Shown: positions 46,116 to 54,435 of the stretch, piece by piece | How positions within the stretch are numbered: position 1 is the first letter of the stretch | How the letters are laid out: each line of letters opens with the position of its first letter | Assembly (NCBI RefSeq): GCF_029893585.1 | Contig: NZ_JARXYX010000017.1 | Coordinates: forward strand, 124,001-188,000 | Direction: 5' to 3' | DNA from: Streptomyces sp. LBL | Lineage (GTDB): Bacteria > Actinomycetota > Actinomycetes > Streptomycetales > Streptomycetaceae | Length of the DNA stretch: 64,000 nucleotides | Made by a program: the position numbers and the translations under genes | Notes under the pieces: model-generated | The model's input: the letters and a program-made list of their open reading frames with translations, nothing else | What the model was told of the DNA's origin: nothing | Databases searched by the model: none

Positions 46116-46674
46116 CATGTTCGGTGGGCGGTTACGACAACTGACCGTCGTGGTCCGGCAGTTTGTACGTCTGCTCGGCGTGGCCGCGCGAGAGCTCGGT
46201 GGTGTTGTCACCGATGTTCGCGATGATCCAGCAGCTCTCGCGTCCGGACCTTCTGCAGTTGTCGGGCGCATGCCCGTGGGGGAGGGTGGCGCGAGGGGAA
46301 CCGTAGGGTTACTAGGCGGTAAGTAGCCAGAGATGTGCGTCACATGGCCTCACTCATCGAAGATCGAGGAGTGAGGTGGCCGGTGACAAGCAGCACAGGC
46401 GATTTATCCGGTACTAGTCGAAATAGTGGAAAGCGCATAGCGGACAAAAGGGATTTAAGGCGCTGAATCGGTTGGCCGGTCGTGCCGCCTTGAGGGAATG
46501 AGGCCTGATGGCTTATCTGTCAATAAGCGTGCAGATTTAGGCGTAAATACTAGCTTCTATCGTAGAACAGCTGTTTGGGGGTATGTGGGGTCGGCGGTTA
46601 CCAAGGGATGGCCCCATCCGGCGGGTGTTCGTGCGCCGGGTGGTTCTTCTGTCCCCGTCCCCATGAGGTTCCGC
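46116..46674. other. Long gap before the M23 peptidase: coding-like relic and AT-richer leader
   Basis: On the minus strand 46132-46308 is open without a start codon. Its last 35 codons (ending YKLPDHDGQLS) have about 90 percent G/C at third positions, so it looks like a gene piece. From 46321 on the plus strand is AT-richer and contains three dyads: CCTCACTC/GAGTGAGG (46348-46376), GCTTAT/ATAAGC (46511-46528) and GGATGG/CCATCC (46606-46619). No known riboswitch consensus was recognised. Confidence 0.5.
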
Positions 46675-47301
46675 ATGTCCCCGCGTTTCTCGTCCCGGTC
46701 TTCACGTACGTCCGCCCTCCGCACCCGTACGTCCGCCCTCCGCACCCGTGCGTCCGTGCTGGCCGCCGGCCTCGGGGTGTCCGTCGCGCTGGGGGCGGGG
46801 GTGGCCGCCGCCGCCACCCCGGCGGTGGCGACGCCCGCGACCGTCGTCCATACCCAGACCGTCGCTGCCAAGAAGAAGGCCGTCTCCTGGGTCGACCCGG
46901 TGAAGAAGTACAAGCTGACCGCGGGCTTCGCCCAGGCCGGTGCGATGTGGCAGGCCACCCACAGCGGCCAGGACTTCGCCGTGCCCAGCGGCACCAACGT
47001 CATGGCCGCGCACGGCGGTACCGTCGTCAAGGCGGGCGGCAACGGCGCCGGTGACGGCCCCGCGTACGGCAACGCCATCGTCATCAGGCACGGCAGCGGC
47101 ACGTACTCGCAGTACGCGCACCTCTCGCGCGTCGACGTGAGGGTCGGTCAGATCGTCAGGACCGGCCAGCACATCGCCCTGTCCGGCAACACCGGCAACA
47201 CGACCGGCCCGCACCTGCACTTCGAGATCCGTACGACCCCCGACTACGGGTCGGCCGTCAACCCGGTCACCTTCCTGCGCTCCCAGGGCGTGACGGTCTA
47301 A
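46675..47301 (+). CDS. Secreted M23 (LytM-type) metallopeptidase
   Basis: A 208-residue cell-wall endopeptidase. A basic, repeat-containing lead (RTSALRTRTSALRTRAS) precedes a signal-peptide core (VLAAGLGVSVALGAGVAAAA) and a cleavage region near ATPAVA. The LytM fold shows the zinc ligands in THSGQDFAVPSG and the HxH motif in GPHLHFEI. It cuts peptidoglycan cross-bridges outside the membrane. ATG 46675 has GAGG seven bases upstream; ATG 46663 is possible. It overlaps the convergent TetR gene by four bases at the stop codons. Confidence 0.92.
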   Translation: MSPRFSSRSSRTSALRTRTSALRTRASVLAAGLGVSVALGAGVAAAATPAVATPATVVHTQTVAAKKKAVSWVDPVKKYKLTAGFAQAGAMWQATHSGQDFAVPSGTNVMAAHGGTVVKAGGNGAGDGPAYGNAIVIRHGSGTYSQYAHLSRVDVRVGQIVRTGQHIALSGNTGNTTGPHLHFEIRTTPDYGSAVNPVTFLRSQGVTV

Positions 47302-47894
47302 GCGCCTCGGGTTTTCTCGTGGGCCTGGGTCACCAGATCCGTGGCAACCTCCAGGACCGCCTTGCGCTTCTCCTCAGTAGTGGCGTCCAGATCCTGGAGG
47401 AAGAACATCCCGGCGTGCAGGGTGAAGATCGCGCTGACACAGCGGACCTGGTCGGCGAGGGCCGTGTCCGGGTCGACGATGATCTCGCGCAGGCCCTGCA
47501 TGCGCTCCTTGAAGGTCTCGCCGATCTGCAGTTCCCGTACCGCCGCCTGGTTCTCCTGCATGAAGCGGAACAGTGGTGTCGCACCGGCCAGGATCTCGCT
47601 GTACCGGCGTACGATCTCCTGCTTCGTCTCCAGGGTGTGCGGCTGCTGCCTGCCCCACTCGATCAGGTCGAGGATCGGCCGTGTCCGGTCCTCGAAGATG
47701 CTGACCAGGATCTCTTCCTTGGTCTTGAAGTGGTAGTACAGGGCCGCCTTGGTGACGTCGAGGATCTCCGCGATCTCGCGCAGGGAGGTCTTCTCGTATC
47801 CGTGGTCGGCGAAGAGGTCGAGCGCCACGTCCTGGATGCGCTGGCGGGTGTTTCCGCGGCGCTGCTGCTTGGTGCCGTCCATGGTGTCGCCCAT
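47298..47894 (-). CDS. TetR-family transcriptional repressor
   Basis: A 198-residue regulator with the TetR helix-turn-helix QRIQDVALDLFADHGYEKTS, LREIAEILDVTKAALYYHF and a ligand-binding C-terminal domain (TPLFRFMQENQAAVRELQIG). It is divergent from an MFS drug exporter with 124 bases between the two starts, and the gap holds a large inverted repeat. By analogy with QacR/TetR systems it most likely represses the exporter and itself, and is released by the exported compound. ATG 47894 is preceded by GGGAG. Confidence 0.93.
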   Translation of the reverse strand: MGDTMDGTKQQRRGNTRQRIQDVALDLFADHGYEKTSLREIAEILDVTKAALYYHFKTKEEILVSIFEDRTRPILDLIEWGRQQPHTLETKQEIVRRYSEILAGATPLFRFMQENQAAVRELQIGETFKERMQGLREIIVDPDTALADQVRCVSAIFTLHAGMFFLQDLDATTEEKRKAVLEVATDLVTQAHEKTRGA

Positions 47895-47912
47895 CGTCGC
47901 ACTCCCGAAAAA

Positions 47913-47983
47913 ACTTACTTGACGCCCGGCTAGTTAGAGGTCTACCTTCCCAGTGTAGTCAACTAGCCGGGCGGCAAGTAAGT
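47913..47983. promoter_or_regulatory. Large symmetric operator between TetR and MFS genes
   Basis: Two 23-base arms (47913-47935 and 47961-47983) are reverse complements at 22 of 23 positions around a 25-base centre. Each arm contains CCCGGCTAGTT or its complement. The arrangement presents the same site to both divergent promoters and is the obvious binding region for the TetR protein. Confidence 0.85.
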
Positions 47984-48018
47984 AGCGGGTCGGGGCAGGA
48001 CCCAGGGGAGTGGGAACC

Positions 48019-49602
48019 ATGGCGGACACACAGACGGTCGAGACGGAACCGGAGAAACAACCGAAGAGCGTTCGGGTCGTACTGCTCGCGCTCATGATCA
48101 CCATGATGCTCGCGATGCTCGACAACATGATCGTGGGCACCGCGATGCCGACGATCGTCGGTGAGCTCGGGGGACTCGAACATCTTTCGTGGGTGGTGAC
48201 CGGGTACACGCTCGCGACCGCCGCCTCCACCCCGCTGTGGGGCAAGATCGGCGACATGTACGGGCGCAAGGGCGTCTTCATGAGCTCGATCGTGCTCTTC
48301 CTGATCGGGTCGGCACTGAGCGGCATGGCCCAGGACATGGGGCAGCTGATCGGCTTCCGGGCGATTCAGGGCCTCGGCGCCGGTGGCCTGATGGTCGGTG
48401 TCATGGCGATCATCGGTGACCTGATCCCGCCGCGGGAGCGCGGCAAGTACCAGGGCATGATGGCCGGCGTCATGGCGCTCGCGATGATAGGCGGACCGCT
48501 GGTCGGCGGCACCATCACCGACCACTGGGGCTGGCGCTGGGCGTTCTACATCAACCTGCCGCTCGGCGTCGTGGCGCTGGCCGCGATCAGCGTCGTACTG
48601 CATCTGCCGAAGAGGCGTGCGCAGGCGCGGATCGACTATCTGGGCGCCGGTCTGCTGACCGTGGGTATCACCTCCATCGTGCTCGTCACCACCTGGGGCG
48701 GTTCGGAGTACGCCTGGACGTCCGCGCGGATCATGGAGCTGATCGGCATCGGCGTCGCCGCTCTCATCGGGTTCGTGTTCTGGCAGACCAAGGCCGCCGA
48801 GCCGGTCCTACCGCTGCACATCTTCCGCAGCCGCAACTTCACCCTGATGTCGCTCATCGGCTTCGTCACCGGCTTCGTGATGTTCGGCGCGACCCTCTTC
48901 CTGCCGCTGTACCAGCAGTCCGTGCAGGGCGCCTCCGCGACCAACTCCGGGCTGCTGCTCCTGCCGATGCTCGGCGCCATGCTCGTCACCTCGATGGTCG
49001 CGGGCCGGGTGACCACCAACACCGGCAAGTACAAGATCTTCCCGGTCGTCGGCAGCGTGCTGATGGCCGTGGGGCTGTACCTGCTGTCGACGATGGACAC
49101 CGACACCAGCCGGCTCATGTCCGGGGTGTTCATGGCCGTGGTCGGTCTCGGCATGGGTTGCCTGATGCAGATCACCATGCTGGTCGCGCAGAACAGCGTG
49201 GAGATGAAGGACATGGGCGTGGCGTCCTCCTCCACCACCCTGTTCCGTACGCTCGGCTCCTCGTTCGGCGTCGCGATCATGGGCGCGCTGTTCAACAACC
49301 GGGTCCAGGACGTCATGAGCGAGCGGGCCGGGGCGATCGGGTCCAAGGTGACCGAGCAGTCCGCGCAACTGGACGCGCCGAGCCTGGCGAAGCTGCCGGC
49401 GGTGGCCCGGGAGGCGTACCAGCACGCGGTGTCCTCCGGCACGCACTCGGCGTTCCTGCTGGGGGCCGTGATCGCGGTGGCCGCGCTGGTGGCGGCGGTG
49501 TTCGTCAAGGAGGTGCCGCTGAAGGGCGCCGGCCCGCAGAAGGCGGACGACGATTCGACCGACGGCGCCGCGGCGCAGCCGCCCATGGCCGAGGCCGTCT
49601 GA
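48019..49602 (+). CDS. MFS drug exporter (DHA2, EmrB/QacA type, 14 segments)
   Basis: A 527-residue proton-driven exporter. It has the motif-C-type segments of the 14-helix drug-efflux class: LDNMIVGTAMPTIVGELGG (motif D1 region), GKIGDMYGRKGVFMSS (motif A) and MALAMIGGPLVGGTITD (motif C). A polar tail with AAAQPPMAEAV ends the protein. ATG 48019 has GGGGAG upstream. It is regulated most likely by the divergent TetR gene through the shared operator. The substrate cannot be read from sequence. Confidence 0.94.
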   Translation: MADTQTVETEPEKQPKSVRVVLLALMITMMLAMLDNMIVGTAMPTIVGELGGLEHLSWVVTGYTLATAASTPLWGKIGDMYGRKGVFMSSIVLFLIGSALSGMAQDMGQLIGFRAIQGLGAGGLMVGVMAIIGDLIPPRERGKYQGMMAGVMALAMIGGPLVGGTITDHWGWRWAFYINLPLGVVALAAISVVLHLPKRRAQARIDYLGAGLLTVGITSIVLVTTWGGSEYAWTSARIMELIGIGVAALIGFVFWQTKAAEPVLPLHIFRSRNFTLMSLIGFVTGFVMFGATLFLPLYQQSVQGASATNSGLLLLPMLGAMLVTSMVAGRVTTNTGKYKIFPVVGSVLMAVGLYLLSTMDTDTSRLMSGVFMAVVGLGMGCLMQITMLVAQNSVEMKDMGVASSSTTLFRTLGSSFGVAIMGALFNNRVQDVMSERAGAIGSKVTEQSAQLDAPSLAKLPAVAREAYQHAVSSGTHSAFLLGAVIAVAALVAAVFVKEVPLKGAGPQKADDDSTDGAAAQPPMAEAV

Positions 49603-49616
49603 CCCTCGCGTGAGCT

Positions 49617-49652
49617 GAAGGCCCCCGGATGGTGTCCACGCCGGGGGTCTTC
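49617..49652. terminator. Hairpin between convergent MFS and cseC genes
   Basis: GAAGGCCCCCGG and CCGGGGGTCTTC (one mismatch) pair around a 12-base loop, 14 bases after the MFS stop. It likely serves the MFS gene and perhaps cseC from the other side. Confidence 0.85.
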
Positions 49653-49731
49653 GCACGCCCGGATCCGGGGGCGCCGTCAGTGGTGACGGCCGTACGGCAA
49701 CGAGGCGGCAGCTGAGGAGCCGCCCCAGAAG

Positions 49732-51075
49732 CTACGGCAGCAGCGGATAGCTGCCCGTGCTCGTCGGCGCGTGCTCCGGCAGCCACAGCACGGCCACCGC
49801 GCCCTCCGCCGGTACGTCCTCCGGCGTGCCCGTCGGCCGTACGTTGCGGAAGGTCAGCCGGGCGCCCAGCACCCGGGCCTGGCCGGCCGCGATCGTCAGG
49901 CCCAGGCCGTGGCCGTGGCCGGAGCGGTCGGTGCTGCCCGTGCGGAAGCGGCTCGGTCCGTCGGCCAGCAGGTGCCGGGGGAAGCCGGGGCCGTGGTCGC
50001 GGACCCGGATCACCCGGCCCTCGACGGTGACCTCGATCGGCGGCTTTCCGTGCCGGGCCGCGTTGGCGAGCAGGTTGAACAGCACCCGCTCCAGGCGGCG
50101 CGGGTCGGTCGTGACCTCCGACTCGTGCACCACCCGTACCTCGATCTCCGGGTCCTTCGCGATCACCCGCCGGCTGACGAACTCGCCCAGCAGGAGGTCC
50201 TGCAACTCGGCCCGCTCGGAGGCGCCGTCGAGGCGGGCGACCTCCAGGACGTCCTCGACGAGGGTGCGCATGGCCTTGGCCCGGTCGAGGACCAGCTCCG
50301 TCGGACGGCCCGGCGGCAGCAACTCGGCGGCGGTCAGCAGTCCGGTCACCGGGGTGCGCAGCTCGTGCGCGATGTCGGCGGTGACCCGGCGCTCCGCCTC
50401 CAGCCGCTGCTGCAGCGCGTCCGCCATGGCGTCCACCGCCCGCGCGAGGTCGTCGGTCTCGTCCCGTACGACACCCCCGATGGCGTCCCGCACCCGCACG
50501 TCCGGCTCGCCCCTGGCGACCTGGTTCGCCGCGGCCGCCGCCTTGCGCAGCCGGCGCGACAGCTGCCCGCCGATGAGCACCCCGAGCGCGCTACCGCCGA
50601 AGACGACCGCGATGGAGCCGATCACCAGGGCCTGGTCGAGGTCGTGGAGAATGTCGGTGCTGCGGTCGGTGAACCCGGTGTGCAGCGACAGCACATGCCC
50701 GCCCTTGACCGGTACGGCCGCCCAGATGCCCGGCACCTGGCCCGGCCGGTCGGACACATAGGTCGCCCGGCGGCCGCCCTCGACCTTCGTCCGCAGTGCC
50801 CCGGGCAGCTCCGGGTCGTCGATCTTGATGTTGGGGAAGTTCGGCCGGTCGGACAGCTCGTAGTTGCGCTGCGCGATCAGGACGCGTTCGTCGGCGAGAT
50901 CGCGCGCGTTGTCCAGCATCGAGACCCGGGCCGCGTTGTGCACGACGAGGCTGAGCGCGATCGTGACCAGCGCCCCGACCAGCGCGATGGCGGCGCTCAG
51001 CTTCCATCGCAGGCCGGTACGGAGACCCAGTCGGTCCCTGACGGCTTTTCCCGGGCGCCGAAGCTTTCCCCGCAT
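49732..51075 (-). CDS. cseC: Sensor histidine kinase CseC
   Basis: A 447-residue membrane kinase of the envelope-stress system. A short cytoplasmic lead and membrane segment (LSAAIALVGALVTIALSLVV) precede an extracytoplasmic sensor of about 115 residues, then a second segment (ALVIGSIAVVFGGSALGVLI), HAMP, the HisKA motif DIAHELRTPVTGLL with His237 and an ATPase domain ending in GHGLGLTIAAG. In S. coelicolor CseC senses cell-wall damage, phosphorylates CseB and so drives sigE. It starts 17 bases after cseB. Confidence 0.93.
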   Translation of the reverse strand: MRGKLRRPGKAVRDRLGLRTGLRWKLSAAIALVGALVTIALSLVVHNAARVSMLDNARDLADERVLIAQRNYELSDRPNFPNIKIDDPELPGALRTKVEGGRRATYVSDRPGQVPGIWAAVPVKGGHVLSLHTGFTDRSTDILHDLDQALVIGSIAVVFGGSALGVLIGGQLSRRLRKAAAAANQVARGEPDVRVRDAIGGVVRDETDDLARAVDAMADALQQRLEAERRVTADIAHELRTPVTGLLTAAELLPPGRPTELVLDRAKAMRTLVEDVLEVARLDGASERAELQDLLLGEFVSRRVIAKDPEIEVRVVHESEVTTDPRRLERVLFNLLANAARHGKPPIEVTVEGRVIRVRDHGPGFPRHLLADGPSRFRTGSTDRSGHGHGLGLTIAAGQARVLGARLTFRNVRPTGTPEDVPAEGAVAVLWLPEHAPTSTGSYPLLP

Positions 51076-51091
51076 ACCCTGATACCCCTGC

Positions 51092-51799
51092 TCAGGCCTT
51101 CAACTTGTAGCCGAAGCCGCGAACCGTGTCGATCCGGTCCTGGCCGATCTTCGTCCGCAGCCGCTGCACATGGACGTCCACGACCCGGGTGTCACCGCCC
51201 CAGCCGTAGTCCCACACCCGCTCCAGCAGCTTGTCACGCGAGAGCACCGTGCCCGGCGCGGAGGAGAACTCCAGCAGCAACCGCATCTCGGTCGGCGTCA
51301 GCGCCACCGGCTGTCCGGCCCGGCGCACCTCCATGCCCTCGGTGTCGACCTCCAGGTCACCGAAGGTCAGCAGCCCGCCGCCGTTCCCCGGGCCCGCGGA
51401 GTCGTCCGTACGGTCCATGCCGCCGGCGTGGCCGAAGCGGCGCAGCACCGCGCGGATCCGGGCGACCAGGACCGCGCCGTCGAACGGCTTGGTCACGTAG
51501 TCGTCGGCGCCCGCCTCCAGACCCAGCACGACGTCGATCGAGTCGGCGCGCGCGGACAGCATGATCACCGGGACGGTCGACTCGTCCCGGATACGACGGC
51601 ACAGCGAGACCCCGTCGAGGCCCGGGACCATGACGTCCAGCAGGGCGATGTCGGGGCGGTCCGCGCGGAACGCCGCCAGGCCCGACAGCCCGTCGGGCAT
51701 GGCGGTGACCGCGAAGCCGTCCCGCTCCAGGGCGAGCTGGGTGGCCTCGCGGATGACGTCGTCGTCCTCGACGAACAGAACGTGGGTCTGGTCTGCCAT
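51092..51799 (-). CDS. cseB: Response regulator CseB
   Basis: A 235-residue OmpR-type regulator: receiver with EDDD near residue 11, phospho-acceptor Asp55 (ALLDVMVPGLDGV) and Lys in DYVTKPFDG, then a winged helix (LTPTEMRLLLEFSSAPGTV, RLRTKIGQDRIDTVRGFGY). It activates the sigE promoter when phosphorylated by CseC. ATG 51799 follows a purine-rich array whose last AGAG can act as ribosome-binding site. The array would extend the frame upstream as Glu/Thr/Ser repeats, but no start codon is seen there. Confidence 0.94.
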   Translation of the reverse strand: MADQTHVLFVEDDDVIREATQLALERDGFAVTAMPDGLSGLAAFRADRPDIALLDVMVPGLDGVSLCRRIRDESTVPVIMLSARADSIDVVLGLEAGADDYVTKPFDGAVLVARIRAVLRRFGHAGGMDRTDDSAGPGNGGGLLTFGDLEVDTEGMEVRRAGQPVALTPTEMRLLLEFSSAPGTVLSRDKLLERVWDYGWGGDTRVVDVHVQRLRTKIGQDRIDTVRGFGYKLKA

Positions 51800-51801
51800 C
51801 C

Positions 51802-51873
51802 GCTGCTCTCTGCTCTCGGTGCTCTCGGTGCTCTCGCTGGTCTCGCTGGTCTCAGCGCTCTCAGTGGTCTCTG
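51802..51873. repeat. 9-bp tandem array just before cseB
   Basis: Eight imperfect nonamers of the type TGCTCTCGG (plus strand) end three bases from the cseB start. Read on the coding strand they keep the cseB frame and would spell Glu-Ser-Thr-type tripeptides. Confidence 0.8.
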
Positions 51874-51947
51874 TCCCCGTGGCGTGCCCTACCCGGTGAT
51901 CGGATCGACCGGCCCGATCGGTTCACGCGTCCTGACTCCGGTCGGTT

Positions 51948-51995
51948 CCCTGTGCCGCTCCCTGTGCCGCTCAGAGTGCCGCTCCCAGTGCCGCG
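51948..51995. repeat. 12-bp tandem array between cseA and cseB
   Basis: Four dodecamers, two identical CCCTGTGCCGCT copies plus two variants, lie 24 bases past the cseA stop. With the 9-bp array it fills much of the 219-base gap inside this operon. Confidence 0.8.
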
Positions 51996-52018
51996 GACCG
52001 GACGGACGCACCGCCCGA

Positions 52019-52726
52019 TCAGCTGTCCGGTACCGGTGTCGGCCCGTTCCCGGCCGTCTTTCCGTAGTCGTTGTGCATGCTGTACGCCTGGATGAAGCGA
52101 GTCCCGCTCCAGCGGTACGTGATCACGTTCTCGCCGGAGGGCGCCGACACCGGGTCACTCTTCCCGTACACCTGCTTGGTCACCACCAGGTCGCCGCGGT
52201 CGATCTCCGCATAGACCGGCGGCTCCTCGGCCTTGAAGACATTCTGGTACGAACCATCCTGCTCGCGATACACATACGAGCCGATCCCGACCGCGTCCCC
52301 GCAGGTCAGTACATTGACGACGACGTCGTCCGCCGACTGGCCGGTCAGGTCACCGTACGACACGTCGATCGGGTACTCGTCGGCCACGCAGGGCTTCAGC
52401 TCGCGCTTGACCTCCGCGGAGACCGCGGGATCGGCCCGGACGAGCCGGACCGCGTCCACCTGCTGGGCCGTCCGGGACGCGGAAGGCGAAGGGGAGACGG
52501 CGGCGCTCGCCACCGAGTCGGCGTGCGCCGGACCCTCGTCGCGGGCGCCGGTGCCGCCGGTTCCGCACGCGGAGACGAAAAGGGCGAGGGCGGCGAGCAC
52601 GGCCACTGCCGTGATCGCCGCCTGGAGGGTCCCCCGGGCAGGCGTGGGCCCGGGCGGGAGGGGACCGCTGTCAGGGTCCCCGTCCGTGTGCCCGGTGCCG
52701 CTGGCCCTCGTGCCTAGGCCGCGCAA
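52019..52726 (-). CDS. cseA: Lipoprotein CseA, negative modulator of the sigE system
   Basis: A 235-residue lipoprotein: a cytoplasmic lead, a hydrophobic signal (AAITAVAVLAALALFVSAC) with lipobox VSAC, a Ser/Pro linker (SPSPSAS) and a secreted domain (KRELKPCVADEYPIDVSYGD, SYVYREQDGSYQN). In S. coelicolor it damps sigE signalling from outside the membrane. The start is probably TTG 52726, inside the end of sigE, with GAGGAG eight bases upstream; the 13-base overlap couples it to sigE. Confidence 0.9.
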   Translation of the reverse strand: MRGLGTRASGTGHTDGDPDSGPLPPGPTPARGTLQAAITAVAVLAALALFVSACGTGGTGARDEGPAHADSVASAAVSPSPSASRTAQQVDAVRLVRADPAVSAEVKRELKPCVADEYPIDVSYGDLTGQSADDVVVNVLTCGDAVGIGSYVYREQDGSYQNVFKAEEPPVYAEIDRGDLVVTKQVYGKSDPVSAPSGENVITYRWSGTRFIQAYSMHNDYGKTAGNGPTPVPDS

Positions 52727-53262
52727 CGCTCCCGCTCCTCACGCTCCAGCGCGCGTGCGCCGAGCTCGGCGTCAGCCCTGCTCTCCAGCTCCTCGCGGAG
52801 CCGGGCGAGCGCCCGGTGCAGCGTGCTCTTGACCGTTCCGGCCGACATACCGAGGGCAGCGGCCGTCTCCTCCGTGGACATCTGCTCCCAGTGTCGCAGG
52901 ACAACGACGCTGCGCTGCTTCGGAGCGAGAACCTTCAGGACGTCCATCAGCAGGGCGCGGTCCGCGTGCTGCTCGGTGGAGTCGTCGACCGAGGCGTCCG
53001 GCAACTGCTCGGTCGGCACCTCCTCCAGCTTCCGCGCCCGCCACCACTCGGTCCGGGTGTTGATCATCACCCGGCGCAGGTAGGCGTCCGCGAGCCGCTT
53101 GTCGGCGATCCCGTCCCAGCGGCCGTACGTCCGCACCAGCGCCGTCTGGAGCAGGTCCTGCGCGTCGACCGGGTCCGGCACCAGCCGACGTGCGCTGCGC
53201 AGCAGCGCGTCCTGCCGGGTGCGGACGTACTCCTCGAACTCGAGCACCTCGCCAAGCGCCAT
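52714..53262 (-). CDS. sigE: ECF sigma factor SigE
   Basis: A 182-residue SigE-type sigma factor that directs RNA polymerase to cell-envelope genes. Region 2 is FEEYVRTRQDALLRSARRLV, DAQDLLQTALVRTYGRWDGI and DAYLRRVMINTRTEWWR. Region 4 is KVLAPKQRSVVVLRHWEQMS, TEETAAALGMSAGTVKSTLH. It matches S. coelicolor SigE closely, with a slightly longer end. It is the first gene of sigE-cseA-cseB-cseC and is controlled by CseB. No anti-sigma gene is present, as is normal for this system. Confidence 0.96.
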   Translation of the reverse strand: MALGEVLEFEEYVRTRQDALLRSARRLVPDPVDAQDLLQTALVRTYGRWDGIADKRLADAYLRRVMINTRTEWWRARKLEEVPTEQLPDASVDDSTEQHADRALLMDVLKVLAPKQRSVVVLRHWEQMSTEETAAALGMSAGTVKSTLHRALARLREELESRADAELGARALEREERERCAA

Positions 53263-53484
53263 GTCGACCGCCTCCTGATCCCCGTTGCCGCCGGCCTCTT
53301 CACCGGTGGTTCGTCCTTTGCCGTCCCGGGTCCGCCGGGCACGTCAATGAAGCTACGGAGGTGTTGTCACGGGGCTGTCCGAAGCAGCGCGCGGCTAGCA
53401 CTCGGCTGTCCGTCGGTTGTGTAACGGAAGCAGAAAAGGGGTAAAGAGGCATACCGGTTGGTGGCGGTATGGGGTGATATGTCG

Positions 53485-54435
53485 TCAGCTCCGTGTCAAC
53501 GGCAGCCGATACAAATCACTCGGGAGGGGCTCCACCAGTCCGTCCGCGACGAGACCGTCCAGGGCCCGGGCGCGCTGTACGGGCTCGTGCCACACCCGGT
53601 CGAGCGCCGCCTGCGGGACGGGCCCGCGGGCCTCGCGCAGCACGGCGAGCAGCTTGCCGCGGACCTGGCGGTCCGTACCGGCGTACGTCTGCCCGCGGCG
53701 CGGCGGACCGTCGTGCTCCGGCTTGCCCGCGAGCCGCCAGGCGCACTGCGCGGCGATCGGGCAGCGATGGCAGGTCTCCTTCTTGGCCGTGCAGACCAGG
53801 GCGCCCAGTTCCATGGAGGCGGCGGCCCAGCGCGCGGCCGTCCGTTCGTCCGGCGGCAACAGCGCGCGGGCCAGTTTGCGTTCGGCGGCGGTGGTGGCGT
53901 TCGGGGGGTACTGCACGCCGGTGACGGCACGCGCGAACACCCGGCGGACGTTGGTGTCCAGCACCGCGTGCCGCTGCCCGTACGCGAAGGAGGCGACCGC
54001 CGCGGCCGTGTACTCGCCGATACCGGGCAGTGCCAGCAGCTGGGCGTGGTCCGTCGGTACGTCGCCGCCGTGCCGTTCCGTTATGGCGACGGCGGCGCCG
54101 TGCAGCCGCAGGGCGCGCCGCGGATAGCCGAGCCGGCCCCAGGCGCGGACGGCCTCGCCGGGCGCCTCCTTGGCCAGGTCGGCGGGGCGCGGCCAGCGGG
54201 CCAGCCACTGCTCGTAGACGGGCAGCACACGGCTCACCGGCGTCTGCTGCAACATGAACTCACTGACCATCACCCCCCAGGCACCGGCGTCGGGACGCCG
54301 CCACGGCAGGTCACGGGCGTGCTCGTCGAACCAGTCGATGACGGGGGTGTGGAGCGGCTCGCCGAGGGAGTCACCGGCGAGGGCCTCATCGACGGGGGTG
54401 TTCACGGGGTGCGGGGACTTCGTGGGCACAGTCAT
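53485..54435 (-). CDS. mutY: A/G-specific adenine glycosylase MutY
   Basis: A 316-residue DNA-repair enzyme that removes adenine mispaired with 8-oxoguanine. The catalytic Glu lies in SEFMLQQTPVSRVL, the helix-hairpin-helix in LPGIGEYTAAAVASFAYG and the catalytic Asp in VLDTNVRRVF. The iron-sulfur loop has the CX6CX2CX5C spacing (CTAKKETCHRCPIAAQC). The C-terminal domain is short and lacks the MutT-like recognition fold of E. coli MutY. ATG 54435 is preceded by a short Pro/Thr-rich start. It is followed by sigE on the same strand after 222 bases. Confidence 0.94.
   Translation of the reverse strand: MTVPTKSPHPVNTPVDEALAGDSLGEPLHTPVIDWFDEHARDLPWRRPDAGAWGVMVSEFMLQQTPVSRVLPVYEQWLARWPRPADLAKEAPGEAVRAWGRLGYPRRALRLHGAAVAITERHGGDVPTDHAQLLALPGIGEYTAAAVASFAYGQRHAVLDTNVRRVFARAVTGVQYPPNATTAAERKLARALLPPDERTAARWAAASMELGALVCTAKKETCHRCPIAAQCAWRLAGKPEHDGPPRRGQTYAGTDRQVRGKLLAVLREARGPVPQAALDRVWHEPVQRARALDGLVADGLVEPLPSDLYRLPLTRS

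Noticed and set aside
46321..46674. c-di-AMP (ydaO type) riboswitch before the M23 peptidase
   Set aside because: The expected conserved blocks were looked for because disA and a wall hydrolase are present, but they were not found.
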